This document shows positions 8,850-17,548 of a DNA stretch of 64,000 bases, piece by piece (position 1 is the first letter of the stretch; every line of letters starts with the position of its first letter). The stretch lies in contig NZ_JAAGOY010000004.1 in NCBI RefSeq assembly GCF_010500215.1, forward strand, positions 124,001 through 188,000, in the 5' to 3' direction. The stretch comes from Aliiroseovarius sp. PrR006. GTDB taxonomy: Bacteria > Pseudomonadota > Alphaproteobacteria > Rhodobacterales > Rhodobacteraceae. The notes beneath the pieces are model-generated. The model was given only the letters and a program-made list of their open reading frames with translations, searched no databases and was not told where the DNA came from. The translations under genes and the position numbers were made by a program.

Positions 8850-10078
8850 AACCCGGTCTCCTGATAGGTGATCGCAAGGGCAGACCCGTCCGTGACATAG
8901 TGGTGGCCAATGATAATCACGTCTGCAGCGTTGCCCAAGCCCGAGACCCAAACACCCTGCAGGCTATCGCGCACCACGGTAACGGGCATGAAGCCAGCGG
9001 TGTCGCCGTCCAGTGCCACGCGCACGCCCAGATTGCCATCGTCATTCAACGTCAGGGCGCTTTGCGGCAACAGATGTGCCTCGGTGCCTTGGCCGGTCGC
9101 AACGATCTCGGCGGTTTGACCGGCGCGCACGGGGGCCTCGCCCTCGGCGGGGATCACTTCGACATCCACGCGGAAAGTGCGGGTGACGGGATCTGCTGTG
9201 TCGGCCACGAAGCTAACGGTGCCTTGTAGCATCCGGCCCGAGGCCAGTCGGACATTGGCGATCAATCCGGTCGACAGTTGATCGACCAGAAGCTCGGACA
9301 CAAAGCCCACAACGCGTACGGGGTTGTATTGCACCAACGTGGCGCAGTCCGCGCCCGGCTGCAGAAGGGTGCCGATGTCGGCGGTGTCGGTCTCCAGCTC
9401 GCCCGCGAATGGCGCGCGGATTTCAAGTCGTTCGATCTCGCGTTCAGCTGCGGCGACGCCAGCACTGGCCGACTGGATCGCTGCATCAGAGGTCGCTGCA
9501 CCCGACTGCGCCGAAATGACACCGGCGCGCGCCGCTTCCACACCTGCACGGGCATTGGCCACGCGGGTGTCCGACGCAAACCCGCCTTCTGATAGTTTCT
9601 CGGCTGCGGTCAGGTTGATGGTGGCCTCATCCAAACGAGCCTGTGCTTCGATCACGCGGGCCTCGGCCTCGGGGGCGCGGGCCTTGGCTTCGGCCAGACG
9701 CGCCTTGGCTTCGGCAAGGCTGGCGTCGCGGGTGCCGGGGTCAAGGCGGCACATCACGTTGCCCTTGGCAACGGTCGATCCTTTGGCCAGCTTGTCCGAA
9801 ATGACCTGGCCCGAGGTTTCTGCGCGCAGTTCAACGCGGCGCGAGGCTTCGGTGCGGCCCCGGATCACAATGGGGGTTTCGATTTGGCGTGCAATGGATT
9901 TCAGAACAACAACGGACAATCCGATTTGTGCCTCGGTGCCTGTTTCAGCCTCAGCTTCTGCCGCCATCTCGGCAGCCTCGGTCACACCGGCAGCTTCGTC
10001 TAAGGTATCGCGCTGGAACACAAGCATGAACAAGCCTGCAACGACCAGTAATGCGGTCAAAATAGGGAATAGGCGCAT
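8846..10078 (-). CDS. RND efflux periplasmic adaptor subunit
   Basis: A 410-residue membrane-fusion protein (HlyD/AcrA class). It has an N-terminal hydrophobic anchor at residues 1-20, a barrel-sandwich half-motif before residue 110, a long alpha-helical hairpin rich in Ala/Glu/Arg repeats (about 115-210), and beta-barrel and membrane-proximal domains to the end. It links the RND permease to an outer-membrane channel. It is the first gene of the operon, and the permease follows with a 4-base ATGA overlap, implying translational coupling. The first base of the start is about 200 bases from the divergent gene at 10280, so its promoter must lie in that shared region. Confidence 0.9.
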   Translation of the reverse strand: MRLFPILTALLVVAGLFMLVFQRDTLDEAAGVTEAAEMAAEAEAETGTEAQIGLSVVVLKSIARQIETPIVIRGRTEASRRVELRAETSGQVISDKLAKGSTVAKGNVMCRLDPGTRDASLAEAKARLAEAKARAPEAEARVIEAQARLDEATINLTAAEKLSEGGFASDTRVANARAGVEAARAGVISAQSGAATSDAAIQSASAGVAAAEREIERLEIRAPFAGELETDTADIGTLLQPGADCATLVQYNPVRVVGFVSELLVDQLSTGLIANVRLASGRMLQGTVSFVADTADPVTRTFRVDVEVIPAEGEAPVRAGQTAEIVATGQGTEAHLLPQSALTLNDDGNLGVRVALDGDTAGFMPVTVVRDSLQGVWVSGLGNAADVIIIGHHYVTDGSALAITYQETGL

Positions 10079-10279
10079 GACCCCTCCTGATGGGTAATGT
10101 TTTGCGTTTGAACATAGGTATTCCTGTTCGCGGTAACAAGCTTGCCCCTAGGTGAACTTGATCACGGATTGTGATGGTAAGGATTGCCGAAACTGCTTTA
10201 TCGTACCGGCGGATTGATGCCCCTTGGCATTGGGGCTTCGTTGGGGCAAAAGAAAGCGACTGAAATCGGAGGCAAACCC

Positions 10280-10918
10280 GTGAGCGACACAGATAGTTTC
10301 ATTGATGAAGTGAGCGAAGAGGTTCGCCGGGACAAGCTGTATAGCATGATGCGCCGCTATGGCTGGATCGCGGTTGTGGCCGTGGTCGCCGTGGTAGGTG
10401 GTGCGGCCTATAACGAGTGGCGCAAGGCAAGCGAGCGGACAGCCGCACAAGCGTTTGGCGACGCCATTCTTGAGGCTGAAGGCATTGAAGATCCGCAAGA
10501 AAGAATCGCCGCCCTTCAAGCAGTCGCGGGCGCGGGTGAGCAAAATGCCGTTCTGAACCTGCTGATGTCAGGCGATGACGTCGAAGTTTCGGCTGATGCA
10601 TTGGGGCAGATCGCCGCGGATGCGTCGCTTCCAAATCATTTCCGCCACCTTGCCATGCTGCGTTTGGCGCAAATGCAGGATGATGCCGTATCTCTGGACG
10701 AAGTGCGCAGCCTGCTTGCGCCTGTCGTTGTGGCTGGGGCGCCCTATCGTGTTCTGGGTGAAGAGGCATTGGCCTTGGCAGAACTGCGTGCCGGTGACAA
10801 AGAGGCGGCCGTCAGCCGTTTGCAGTCCCTTCTGCTGGACGATGAGGCGACGACAGCCTTGCGTCGTCGGGCAACTCAGTTGATTGTTGCACTTGGAGGC
10901 ACGCCCGAGGCATCCTGA
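10280..10918 (+). CDS. YfgM-like TPR membrane protein
   Basis: A 212-residue protein with a cytoplasmic N-terminus (about 27 residues), one membrane span at about 28-44 (GWIAVVAVVAVVGGAAY) and a periplasmic alpha-helical TPR-like domain. This matches the YfgM/DUF2133 family, periplasmic chaperone-type partners of the SecYEG translocon. I chose the GTG at 10280 because it has an upstream GGAGG and gives the family's N-terminus (SDTDSFIDEVSEEVRRDKL); an upstream in-frame start at 10184 would add 32 unlikely residues. It lies before bamB and der, the same order as the yfgM-bamB-der group of other proteobacteria, without hisS here. Confidence 0.82.
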   Translation: MSDTDSFIDEVSEEVRRDKLYSMMRRYGWIAVVAVVAVVGGAAYNEWRKASERTAAQAFGDAILEAEGIEDPQERIAALQAVAGAGEQNAVLNLLMSGDDVEVSADALGQIAADASLPNHFRHLAMLRLAQMQDDAVSLDEVRSLLAPVVVAGAPYRVLGEEALALAELRAGDKEAAVSRLQSLLLDDEATTALRRRATQLIVALGGTPEAS

Positions 10919-10977
10919 GGAACAGGTTTTGCCGCAAGCCTTTGATGAAATTTATAAGAGTCCTTTAGGGGGTTAAT

Positions 10978-12327
10978 GTGAAATTTAAATTCAGCGCCGC
11001 GCTTCTGACCTCGATGAGCATTCTGGCAGCGTGTTCTACGCCTGAGTATATCCTTCCGGGCGAGCGTGAAGACCTTCGCAGCCCGAACCCCCAGACCCTC
11101 GGGACGGACGCCGCCGCAGAAGCGATCGCTGCCCGGGCGGAAACGGAACAAAAGGACGGTGCGCGTCCTATCCGCCTGCCGGGCGCGGTGAACCATGCAA
11201 ATTGGACCCATTTGGGCGGATCGCCGTCGCATCAGGTGCAGCACGCTGCCTTGTCGGCAACCCCGCAACTGATCTGGAGTGCTTCGATTGGTCAGGGCAA
11301 CGACCGGAAGCACCGCATCACGGCAGAACCCGTGGTGGCAGATGGTCGCATCTTCACGCTGGACAGCCGTGCGCAGGTGGTCGCGACCTCGACTGCAGGT
11401 GCAACCGTTTGGGCGCGCGACCTGACGCCGGGCTCGGATCGTTCGGATGACGCGTCGGGCGGTGGTCTGGCCTATGCGAATGGCACTCTGTTTGTGTCCT
11501 CCGGCTTTGGCATCGTGTCTGCACTGGACGCAGCAACTGGCAACGTGAAATGGCGACAGCGCATGGATGCGCCCGGATCGGGTGCACCCGCTGCCGTGGG
11601 CGGACTGGTTTATGTGGTCAGCCGTGATAACACGGCTTGGGCGATGGATGCGGCGACCGGCAAGGTAAAATGGCGTTTGACGGGTACCCCCAGCAACGAC
11701 GGCGTTGTCGGGGTCTCGTCGCCAGCTGTGACGGACCGCGTGGTTCTGCTTCCCTTCGGGTCGGGTGAAATCGTGGCTGCCCTGAAGAAAGGCGGGACGC
11801 GCACGTGGTCCAGCATCATCGCAGGTGAACGCGCAGGCCGCGCCTATACGCAGGTCAGCGACATCACGGGCGAGCCCGTCGTGAAGAACGGTGTGATCTA
11901 TACCGGAAACTCGGCCGGGCGCACTGTTGCGCTGAACTTGTCGGGTGAACGCCTGTGGACCGCGAAAGAGGGCGCCGTCAGCCCTGTATGGGTTACCGGT
12001 GGCTCTGTCTTCCTAGTGTCGGACGAAAATGAGATCGTACGCCTGGACGCAAAAAACGGTGAACGTATCTGGGGCACACGCCTTCCGTATTACACCAAGG
12101 AAAAAATCCGCAAAATCAAACGTATCCACGCCAATCTCGGGCCAGTTCTGGCGGGTGGAAAGCTGTGGGTCGCGTCTTCGGATGGGATCATGCGTGGCTT
12201 TAATCCCGAAGATGGCAGCGAGATCGCACAGGTCATTATTCCCGGCGGAGCTGCCACGCGCCCCGTGGTCGTAAACGGCGTCGCCTATGTGGTGGCACGC
12301 GACGGCAAACTTCTGGCTTTGCGCTGA
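10978..12327 (+). CDS. bamB: Outer-membrane assembly lipoprotein BamB
   Basis: A 449-residue PQQ-like beta-propeller lipoprotein. The signal peptide ends in the lipobox LAAC with Cys19 as the lipidation site, and Ser rather than Asp follows, consistent with sorting to the outer membrane. The repeated W-containing blades (such as GNVKWRQRMDAPGSG and GKVKWRLTGTPSNDG) are typical. BamB supports folding of outer-membrane proteins by the BAM complex. The start is GTG at 10978, with a purine-rich stretch (TTAGGGGG) upstream; the overlapping ATG at 10976 is out of frame. It is about 60 bases after the YfgM-like gene and 60 before der, and is likely cotranscribed. Confidence 0.92.
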   Translation: MKFKFSAALLTSMSILAACSTPEYILPGEREDLRSPNPQTLGTDAAAEAIAARAETEQKDGARPIRLPGAVNHANWTHLGGSPSHQVQHAALSATPQLIWSASIGQGNDRKHRITAEPVVADGRIFTLDSRAQVVATSTAGATVWARDLTPGSDRSDDASGGGLAYANGTLFVSSGFGIVSALDAATGNVKWRQRMDAPGSGAPAAVGGLVYVVSRDNTAWAMDAATGKVKWRLTGTPSNDGVVGVSSPAVTDRVVLLPFGSGEIVAALKKGGTRTWSSIIAGERAGRAYTQVSDITGEPVVKNGVIYTGNSAGRTVALNLSGERLWTAKEGAVSPVWVTGGSVFLVSDENEIVRLDAKNGERIWGTRLPYYTKEKIRKIKRIHANLGPVLAGGKLWVASSDGIMRGFNPEDGSEIAQVIIPGGAATRPVVVNGVAYVVARDGKLLALR

Positions 12328-12386
12328 GTTAAAAACCGTGTATGCGGGGCGCTTGATGTGACGCATGACAAAACACGGGGAGCAAA

Positions 12387-13847
12387 ATGAGCTTCACCCT
12401 CGCCATTGTGGGACGCCCGAATGTGGGCAAATCGACCCTGTTCAACCGATTGGTTGGCAAGCGTCTTGCGCTGGTGGATGACCAGCCGGGCGTGACCCGT
12501 GACCTGCGCGAAGGCGAGGCACGGTTGGGGGACCTGCGCTTTACTGTGATCGATACGGCGGGGCTTGAAGAAGCGACAGATGAAAGCCTTCAGGGCCGGA
12601 TGCGCCGCCTGACCGAGCGCGCGGTGGAAATGGCCGATGCTTGTCTGTTCCTTGTGGATGGCCGCGTTGGGATCCTGCCTGCGGATGAGGTGTTTGCCGA
12701 CATCCTGCGGCGTAAGAATGCTCACGTCATTTTGGGGGCCAACAAGGCCGAAGGTAAAGCTGCTGATGCAGGCGTGATCGAGGCGTATTCGCTGGGCTTG
12801 GGCGAACCCGTCCGTATGTCCGCCGAACACGGTGAAGGAATGGGCGAACTGCTGTCAGCTCTGCAGCCCATCGCGAAAGAATTCGAAGCCCGTGCTGCTG
12901 AAACCGCGCCCGAAACCGAAGTCGATGTGGACGCCGACAGCGACGAAGACGCCCCCAAGCTGCCCACCAATGAAAAGCCGCTTCAGGTCGCCGTCATCGG
13001 TCGCCCGAACGCAGGCAAGTCGACGCTGATCAACAAGCTGATCGGTGAAGAACGACTGCTGACCGGACCCGAAGCCGGGATCACCCGCGACTCGATTTCG
13101 CTGAAATTCGACTGGAACGGCACGCCGACCCGGATCTTCGACACCGCCGGGATGCGCAAACGCGCCAAGGTGCAGGAGAAGCTTGAAAAGCTGTCCGTAT
13201 CTGACGGCTTACGCGCGGTGAAATTCGCCGAGGTGGTTGTCGTCCTGCTGGACGCCGCTATTCCCTTCGAACAGCAAGACCTGCGCATCGCCGATCTGGC
13301 CGAGCGCGAAGGCCGCGCCGTCGTCATCGCCGTGAACAAGTGGGACGTTGAGCCCGAGAAACAGGCCAAGCTGAAAGGTCTGCTGGAGGCCTTCAACCGC
13401 CTGCTGCCGCAGCTGCGTGGTGCGCCGTTGATCACGATCTCGGCCAAGACAGGCCGGGGGATGGACCGCCTGCACGAGGCCGTCATGCGTGCCTATGACG
13501 TGTGGAACCGCCGCGTGAAAACCGCGCATCTGAACGGCTGGCTGGCCGAGATGGTCTCGGCCCACCCGCCCCCCGCACCGGGCGGCCGCCGCATCAAGCT
13601 GCGCTATATGACTCAGGCCAAAACCCGTCCACCGGGATTCGTCGTCATGTGCTCGCACCCCGACAAACTGCCTGACAGCTATTCGCGCTACCTGATCAAT
13701 GGTCTGCGTGAAGACTTCGACATGCCGGGCACGCCGATCCGTCTGACCATGCGTGGGCAGGGCGACAAGAACCCCTATAAAAACCGCAAGAAATCAACAC
13801 CGTCGCGCCTACGCAAGCACCTTGGAAAAGGCCGCGCTGACGAATAG
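12387..13847 (+). CDS. der: Ribosome assembly GTPase Der (EngA)
   Basis: A 486-residue tandem GTPase needed for 50S subunit maturation. The first G domain has GRPNVGKS at residues 9-16 and a DTAG motif near 55. The second has GRPNAGKS near 203, DTAG and NKWD. A C-terminal KH-like domain contains the [19 protein letters not shown] stretch. An acidic linker (about 172-190) joins the two G domains and is a little longer than in Escherichia coli. It is the last gene of the yfgM-bamB-der group and ends before a strong intrinsic terminator. Confidence 0.96.
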   Translation: MSFTLAIVGRPNVGKSTLFNRLVGKRLALVDDQPGVTRDLREGEARLGDLRFTVIDTAGLEEATDESLQGRMRRLTERAVEMADACLFLVDGRVGILPADEVFADILRRKNAHVILGANKAEGKAADAGVIEAYSLGLGEPVRMSAEHGEGMGELLSALQPIAKEFEARAAETAPETEVDVDADSDEDAPKLPTNEKPLQVAVIGRPNAGKSTLINKLIGEERLLTGPEAGITRDSISLKFDWNGTPTRIFDTAGMRKRAKVQEKLEKLSVSDGLRAVKFAEVVVVLLDAAIPFEQQDLRIADLAEREGRAVVIAVNKWDVEPEKQAKLKGLLEAFNRLLPQLRGAPLITISAKTGRGMDRLHEAVMRAYDVWNRRVKTAHLNGWLAEMVSAHPPPAPGGRRIKLRYMTQAKTRPPGFVVMCSHPDKLPDSYSRYLINGLREDFDMPGTPIRLTMRGQGDKNPYKNRKKSTPSRLRKHLGKGRADE

Positions 13848-13876
13848 ATTCTGCGCTGGAACACCGCAACAGAAAC

Positions 13877-13905
13877 GGGGCGCCTGACATTGGCGCCCCT
13901 TTTTT
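13877..13905 (+). terminator. Intrinsic terminator after der
   Basis: A perfect GGGGCGCC/GGCGCCCC stem (13877-13884, 13892-13899) with a 7-base loop, followed by six T residues. It lies 30 bases beyond the der stop codon and just before copy 2 of the intergenic repeat. Confidence 0.88.
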
Positions 13906-13962
13906 CTTGTCATAAATATCTCGGGGTGAGCCCCGTACGGGGCGAGGGGCAGAGCCCCTGCT
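13906..13962. repeat. Palindromic intergenic repeat, copy 2
   Basis: Has the same head as copy 1 (CTTGTCATAAATATCTCGGG), then CCCCGTACGGGG (a perfect palindrome) and GGGGC-AGA-GCCCC. It fills the space between the der terminator and the stop codon of the convergent nlpD-like gene. Because der already has a terminator, this copy may mainly serve the minus-strand gene or have no role in termination. Confidence 0.7.
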
Positions 13963-15159
13963 TCAGTTCAGATAGGGCATTGGATCGACGGGTTCCGTAC
14001 CCTTGAACACAAGGAACTGGATCGCGTTATAGCGGTTCTTGGTCGCCACGGCGATCTGTTGGCCGCGTTTGACCTTCTGGCCTTTCTTCACCGTGATCCC
14101 ACCAATGAAGCTATAAGCCGTCTGGGTGCCGTTGCCGTGGTCGATCACCACGATCTCTTCCCCTTCGACGTCCTTCGACACCAGGCGCACCGTGCCGCTG
14201 GCGGCGGCTTTCACCGGGTCGCCCGGTTTGGCCGAAATCAGGATGTATCCTGCTTTCTCGGCGTCAAACGCGCTTGTCACTTTGCCTGCGACGGGCAACG
14301 ACATCTGTGATGCGCTGGCCTGGGTGCGGGTGTCGGCCAGTTTTGGAGCCTCGGGCGCTTTTGGCGCAGGGCGTTTCACCTCGTCTTTGGGCAGGGCTTC
14401 CGCAGCTGACGGAGGGGGCGGGGTTGCCGATCCCTGACCGGGCGGCGAAATCCGTGTCTCTTTCACAGGGGCGGCAACTTTGACCGGTATCAGCAGGTGC
14501 TGACCTTCGCGGACAGTCAGGTTTGACCCCAGCCCGTTCCAATCGGCCAGCGACCGAACCGAAACGCCATAGCTGCGCGCGATCGAATAGGCTGTCTCGC
14601 CGCGTTCGACGCGGTGGCGTAGCGGCTGTTGGCCTGAGACCTTGGGGGCTACTGTCGTCGCCGGCGTGTTGCCCGCACGATCAATGGCGTCGCCGGCCAG
14701 CGTGGTAATGTTGATCTCGCCCTCGGGCTTGATCACGCCACCCGTAGGTTCCGCCACGCGGCGGGGCAGGGCCAGAAGCTCGCCTTCGCGAAGGGGCGCG
14801 TCCAGTGCCAGACCGTTATAGCGGCCCAGCTCGGCGGGGTTCATGCCGATCCGACCTGCGACGTCGGCGACAGTGTCTCCGCGATTGGCCAGAGCGACCT
14901 GATAGCCGGGATAGGAAATAACGCCGCGGCCATCGGGTTGCGGGCGTTGGGCGGTGCCGACTGACCGTGCAGCTTGGGATGTAGACAGATCACCGCCAGC
15001 CAGGCCTCGGAAATCCATGTCGAAATTCCCGCAGGCAGAAAGCGCCAGAAGTGATCCCAAAAGAAGTGTCGCACGTGTTTTCGTCCCGCGACGCAGGTCG
15101 GCACGGGGTGACAGGCACGCAGGTGTGCTGTGGAGTGGCATTGCTCGTCTCTTCCTCAA
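13963..15159 (-). CDS. NlpD-like lipoprotein with LysM and degenerate M23 domains
   Basis: A 398-residue outer-membrane lipoprotein with lipobox LSAC (Cys43, or Cys37 from the alternative ATG at 15141). Two LysM domains (about 84-130 and 180-230) bind peptidoglycan. A Pro-rich linker leads to a C-terminal LytM/M23 domain at about 290-397. In that domain the usual zinc ligands appear absent: the H-x3-D region reads TSAFDAEKAGYIL, and the TxYAHL region reads TAYSFIG. NlpD and EnvC in other bacteria are likewise inactive and act by activating cell-wall amidases, so that role is inferred. It follows pcm and surE, the classic surE-pcm-nlpD order. Confidence 0.85.
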   Translation of the reverse strand: MRKRRAMPLHSTPACLSPRADLRRGTKTRATLLLGSLLALSACGNFDMDFRGLAGGDLSTSQAARSVGTAQRPQPDGRGVISYPGYQVALANRGDTVADVAGRIGMNPAELGRYNGLALDAPLREGELLALPRRVAEPTGGVIKPEGEINITTLAGDAIDRAGNTPATTVAPKVSGQQPLRHRVERGETAYSIARSYGVSVRSLADWNGLGSNLTVREGQHLLIPVKVAAPVKETRISPPGQGSATPPPPSAAEALPKDEVKRPAPKAPEAPKLADTRTQASASQMSLPVAGKVTSAFDAEKAGYILISAKPGDPVKAAASGTVRLVSKDVEGEEIVVIDHGNGTQTAYSFIGGITVKKGQKVKRGQQIAVATKNRYNAIQFLVFKGTEPVDPMPYLN

Positions 15160-15263
15160 TTCATGGGCCTGTTGGTCAGGCTCTGCATGTGACCCTTTTT
15201 GCGGGCCTTGTCATGTTGTGGCCGGGATATCCCAACCTGACCCCGCCGTCGCGGGAAAAATCG

Positions 15264-15932
15264 TCACTCGCGCCCCAGCCCTTCCAAAAGGGGCACAAAC
15301 CGGACCGGCAAAAGCTCGTCATAGTCAAACCCTGTCTCGGTTCTTGTGACCTTGATCAGGCTTTGAACGGTGTCAGACTGCCCTACCGGTACGATCATGA
15401 TACCGCCAACTGCCAGCTGCGCCAAGAGCGGACTGGGCGGGTCTTCTGCAGCAGCGGTGACGATGATGCGGTCGAAGGGGGCCTGATCGGGCAGGCCCCG
15501 AGATCCGTCGCCGGTAATTGCGGTGATGTTGTGCAGGCCCATCGCCTCAAAAAGTTCGCGCGCTTCGGCCACAAGGCGGCGGTGGCGGTCGATGGTATAG
15601 ACGCGGCGCGCCAGCTTCGACAGGATCGCTGCCTGATAGCCAGATCCGGTGCCCAGCTCCAACACCTTGTCACGGGGCGAGATGTTGGCGGCCTGTGTCA
15701 TCAGTCCGACGACCGATGGCTGCGATATCGTCTGCCCGCAGGCGATCGGCAGGGGCATGTCCTCATAGGCGCGTCTGGCAAAGACACCACGTACGAAGGG
15801 TCCGCGGTCGACTTCTTCCATCGCAGACAAGACACGCGGGTTCGTCACACCTTTCGAGCGGAGTGCGAACAGAAACTGCATCTTCTGTTCCGCGTCCCAT
15901 GTAACGGGGGCTTGTCCGTCAGCTTGGTTCAT
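15264..15932 (-). CDS. pcm: Protein-L-isoaspartate O-methyltransferase
   Basis: A 222-residue S-adenosylmethionine-dependent methyltransferase that repairs isoaspartyl damage in proteins. The region [20 protein letters not shown] is the substrate-binding signature of the family. The SAM-binding loop [16 protein letters not shown] follows directly. Length and start agree with other Pcm proteins. Its ATG overlaps the surE stop by four bases (ATGA), so the two are translationally coupled, and the nlpD-like gene follows after about 100 bases. Confidence 0.94.
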   Translation of the reverse strand: MNQADGQAPVTWDAEQKMQFLFALRSKGVTNPRVLSAMEEVDRGPFVRGVFARRAYEDMPLPIACGQTISQPSVVGLMTQAANISPRDKVLELGTGSGYQAAILSKLARRVYTIDRHRRLVAEARELFEAMGLHNITAITGDGSRGLPDQAPFDRIIVTAAAEDPPSPLLAQLAVGGIMIVPVGQSDTVQSLIKVTRTETGFDYDELLPVRFVPLLEGLGRE

Positions 15933-16726
15933 TCAAACAGACCTTCAAGCGTGGCAATGTGATCATGCGCGGTCAGGTCCGCCCGCATTGGTGTGACCGA
16001 GACATAGCCTTCGAGGTTCAGGGTCAGGTCCATGCCCGGCTCGGACGGGGTGGCTTGCGGCCCGCCCTTGATCCACAGGAATTTGCGACCTGAGGGGCTG
16101 TGGTGCGCCTCGGTTCCGAAAAACGCATCATGTCGCCAGCCTTGTGGGGCTGTGCGCACGCCTTTGACCAGATCGGCAGCGACGGGCGGGAAGTTCACAT
16201 TGTAGAAGACCGGGTAGTTGCTGCCTTTGTCCCATGGGCCACTTTCCAGAAGCTTGCGCACGATTTCGGGACCAAAGGCGGCTGCGGCTTGAAACACGCT
16301 GTCCAGATCTTTGGTGCCGAGGCCCATGTACTGCGACAGGGCAATGGCGGGAAGACCCTGCAATGCGGCCTCCATCGCCGCGCCAAGCGTGCCGGAGTAG
16401 AGCGCATTTTCGGCCGAGTTGTTGCCCCGATTCACACCTGAGATTACCAGATCGGGCCGTTCGGGCATCACTTCATAAAGCGCGGCCAGCACGCAGTCGG
16501 CGGGGCTGCCCTCGGCGGCAAAGCGGCGCGGCGCAAGTTCAGCGATCATGAAGGGGCTGGTGTAGGAAATGCAGTGGCCCACGCCGGATTGTTCGAAGGC
16601 AGGGGCAACGGTCCAGATCTCGGCCTTCTCGCCAGCCAGATCCTGCGCGACCTGATGGGCGATGGCTTCGGCTACTTTCAGACCGGGCGCGTTGATCCCG
16701 TCGTCATTGGTGATGAGAATGCGCAT
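15929..16726 (-). CDS. surE: 5'/3'-nucleotidase SurE
   Basis: A 265-residue metal-dependent nucleotidase active on nucleoside monophosphates, also associated with stationary-phase survival. The N-terminus [16 protein letters not shown] carries Asp8 and Asp9 of the metal site, and SGVNRGNN in mid-protein is the second conserved motif. I chose ATG 16726 because the conserved protein starts there; an in-frame ATG at 16771 would add 15 residues. It overlaps pcm by four bases. No promoter is obvious in the 130 bases between it and the upstream dehydrogenase-like gene. Confidence 0.94.
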   Translation of the reverse strand: MRILITNDDGINAPGLKVAEAIAHQVAQDLAGEKAEIWTVAPAFEQSGVGHCISYTSPFMIAELAPRRFAAEGSPADCVLAALYEVMPERPDLVISGVNRGNNSAENALYSGTLGAAMEAALQGLPAIALSQYMGLGTKDLDSVFQAAAAFGPEIVRKLLESGPWDKGSNYPVFYNVNFPPVAADLVKGVRTAPQGWRHDAFFGTEAHHSPSGRKFLWIKGGPQATPSEPGMDLTLNLEGYVSVTPMRADLTAHDHIATLEGLFE

Positions 16727-16856
16727 GGTTCGCCCTTTCCGCCCGGCCCAGATTTGGTGGCCTTTTGCCATTCAATAGGGCAGGGACGCCGGTGCAGCAA
16801 GCACAGCGGGCCGTCTTGGGATCACGAAATGAAAACCGTTGCGATCTGGCCAGAAT

Positions 16857-17510
16857 TCAGGCGAGGTTCGCCTCGGACAGGATGCGCTTTGCCTCGTCTT
16901 CGACCGGGGCCAAGCTGCTGCGATCTTCGCCGGGGAAGAACCGCCCACGCATCGAGGTCGCCAAAGGCTTGGGCTCCGCCACAACAACGCGGGGGCCGAT
17001 ATTGGCGTTTTCCGCTGCCCAGCTGCGCACCATCGCGACTTGAGCAGCCTTGGTCGCACCATAGCCCGCAAAGAATTTCTCGCCCGCATGATCATCGGCA
17101 AAGAACAGCGCCGTGCTGTCATCGGTCATCAGCGCGTTGACCATGTAGATCAGGTTGCGCGTGGCTTCGACATTCGTGTTCCACGCCTGCGTCCACCCCT
17201 TGTCGTCCAGATCAGGGGTCGGCATCAGGGCAGGGCCGTAAATCGCCGTATGCGCCCAGACATCAATTGGCCCCCAACGGTCATGGATCGAGCGGCACAG
17301 ATGCGCCATCGCGTCCTTGTTGGTCACATCCATCGGCGCCAGCGTGGCAGAGCCACCGGCGGCCTTGATCTTGTCATCAAGCTCTTCCAAGGCACCCGTA
17401 GTGCGGCCCACGGCCACAACGTGATGGGTTTTGGACAGCTCCAGCGCAAGGGCGGCCCCAAGGCCACGCGATGCACCGGTTACGAGGGCGATTTTCTGTG
17501 TGTCGGTCAT
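16857..17510 (-). CDS. Short-chain dehydrogenase/reductase family protein, atypical
   Basis: A 217-residue Rossmann-fold protein with the SDR cofactor motif TGASRGLG (about 11-18) and an NAD(P)-binding fold throughout. Tyr and Lys of the YxxxK pair are present (GYGATKAA). Two usual landmarks are changed: the NNAG motif reads AHTA, and the stretch that normally contains the catalytic Ser reads FFADDHAGE with no Ser. Either a different residue fills that place or the protein is no longer a standard dehydrogenase. It lies 38 bases after purF in the same direction and is probably cotranscribed. No substrate can be assigned. Confidence 0.85.
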   Translation of the reverse strand: MTDTQKIALVTGASRGLGAALALELSKTHHVVAVGRTTGALEELDDKIKAAGGSATLAPMDVTNKDAMAHLCRSIHDRWGPIDVWAHTAIYGPALMPTPDLDDKGWTQAWNTNVEATRNLIYMVNALMTDDSTALFFADDHAGEKFFAGYGATKAAQVAMVRSWAAENANIGPRVVVAEPKPLATSMRGRFFPGEDRSSLAPVEDEAKRILSEANLA

Positions 17511-17548
17511 AGATGTCTCACTGAGAGAGTTCGGGGCTCGGACGTTTT

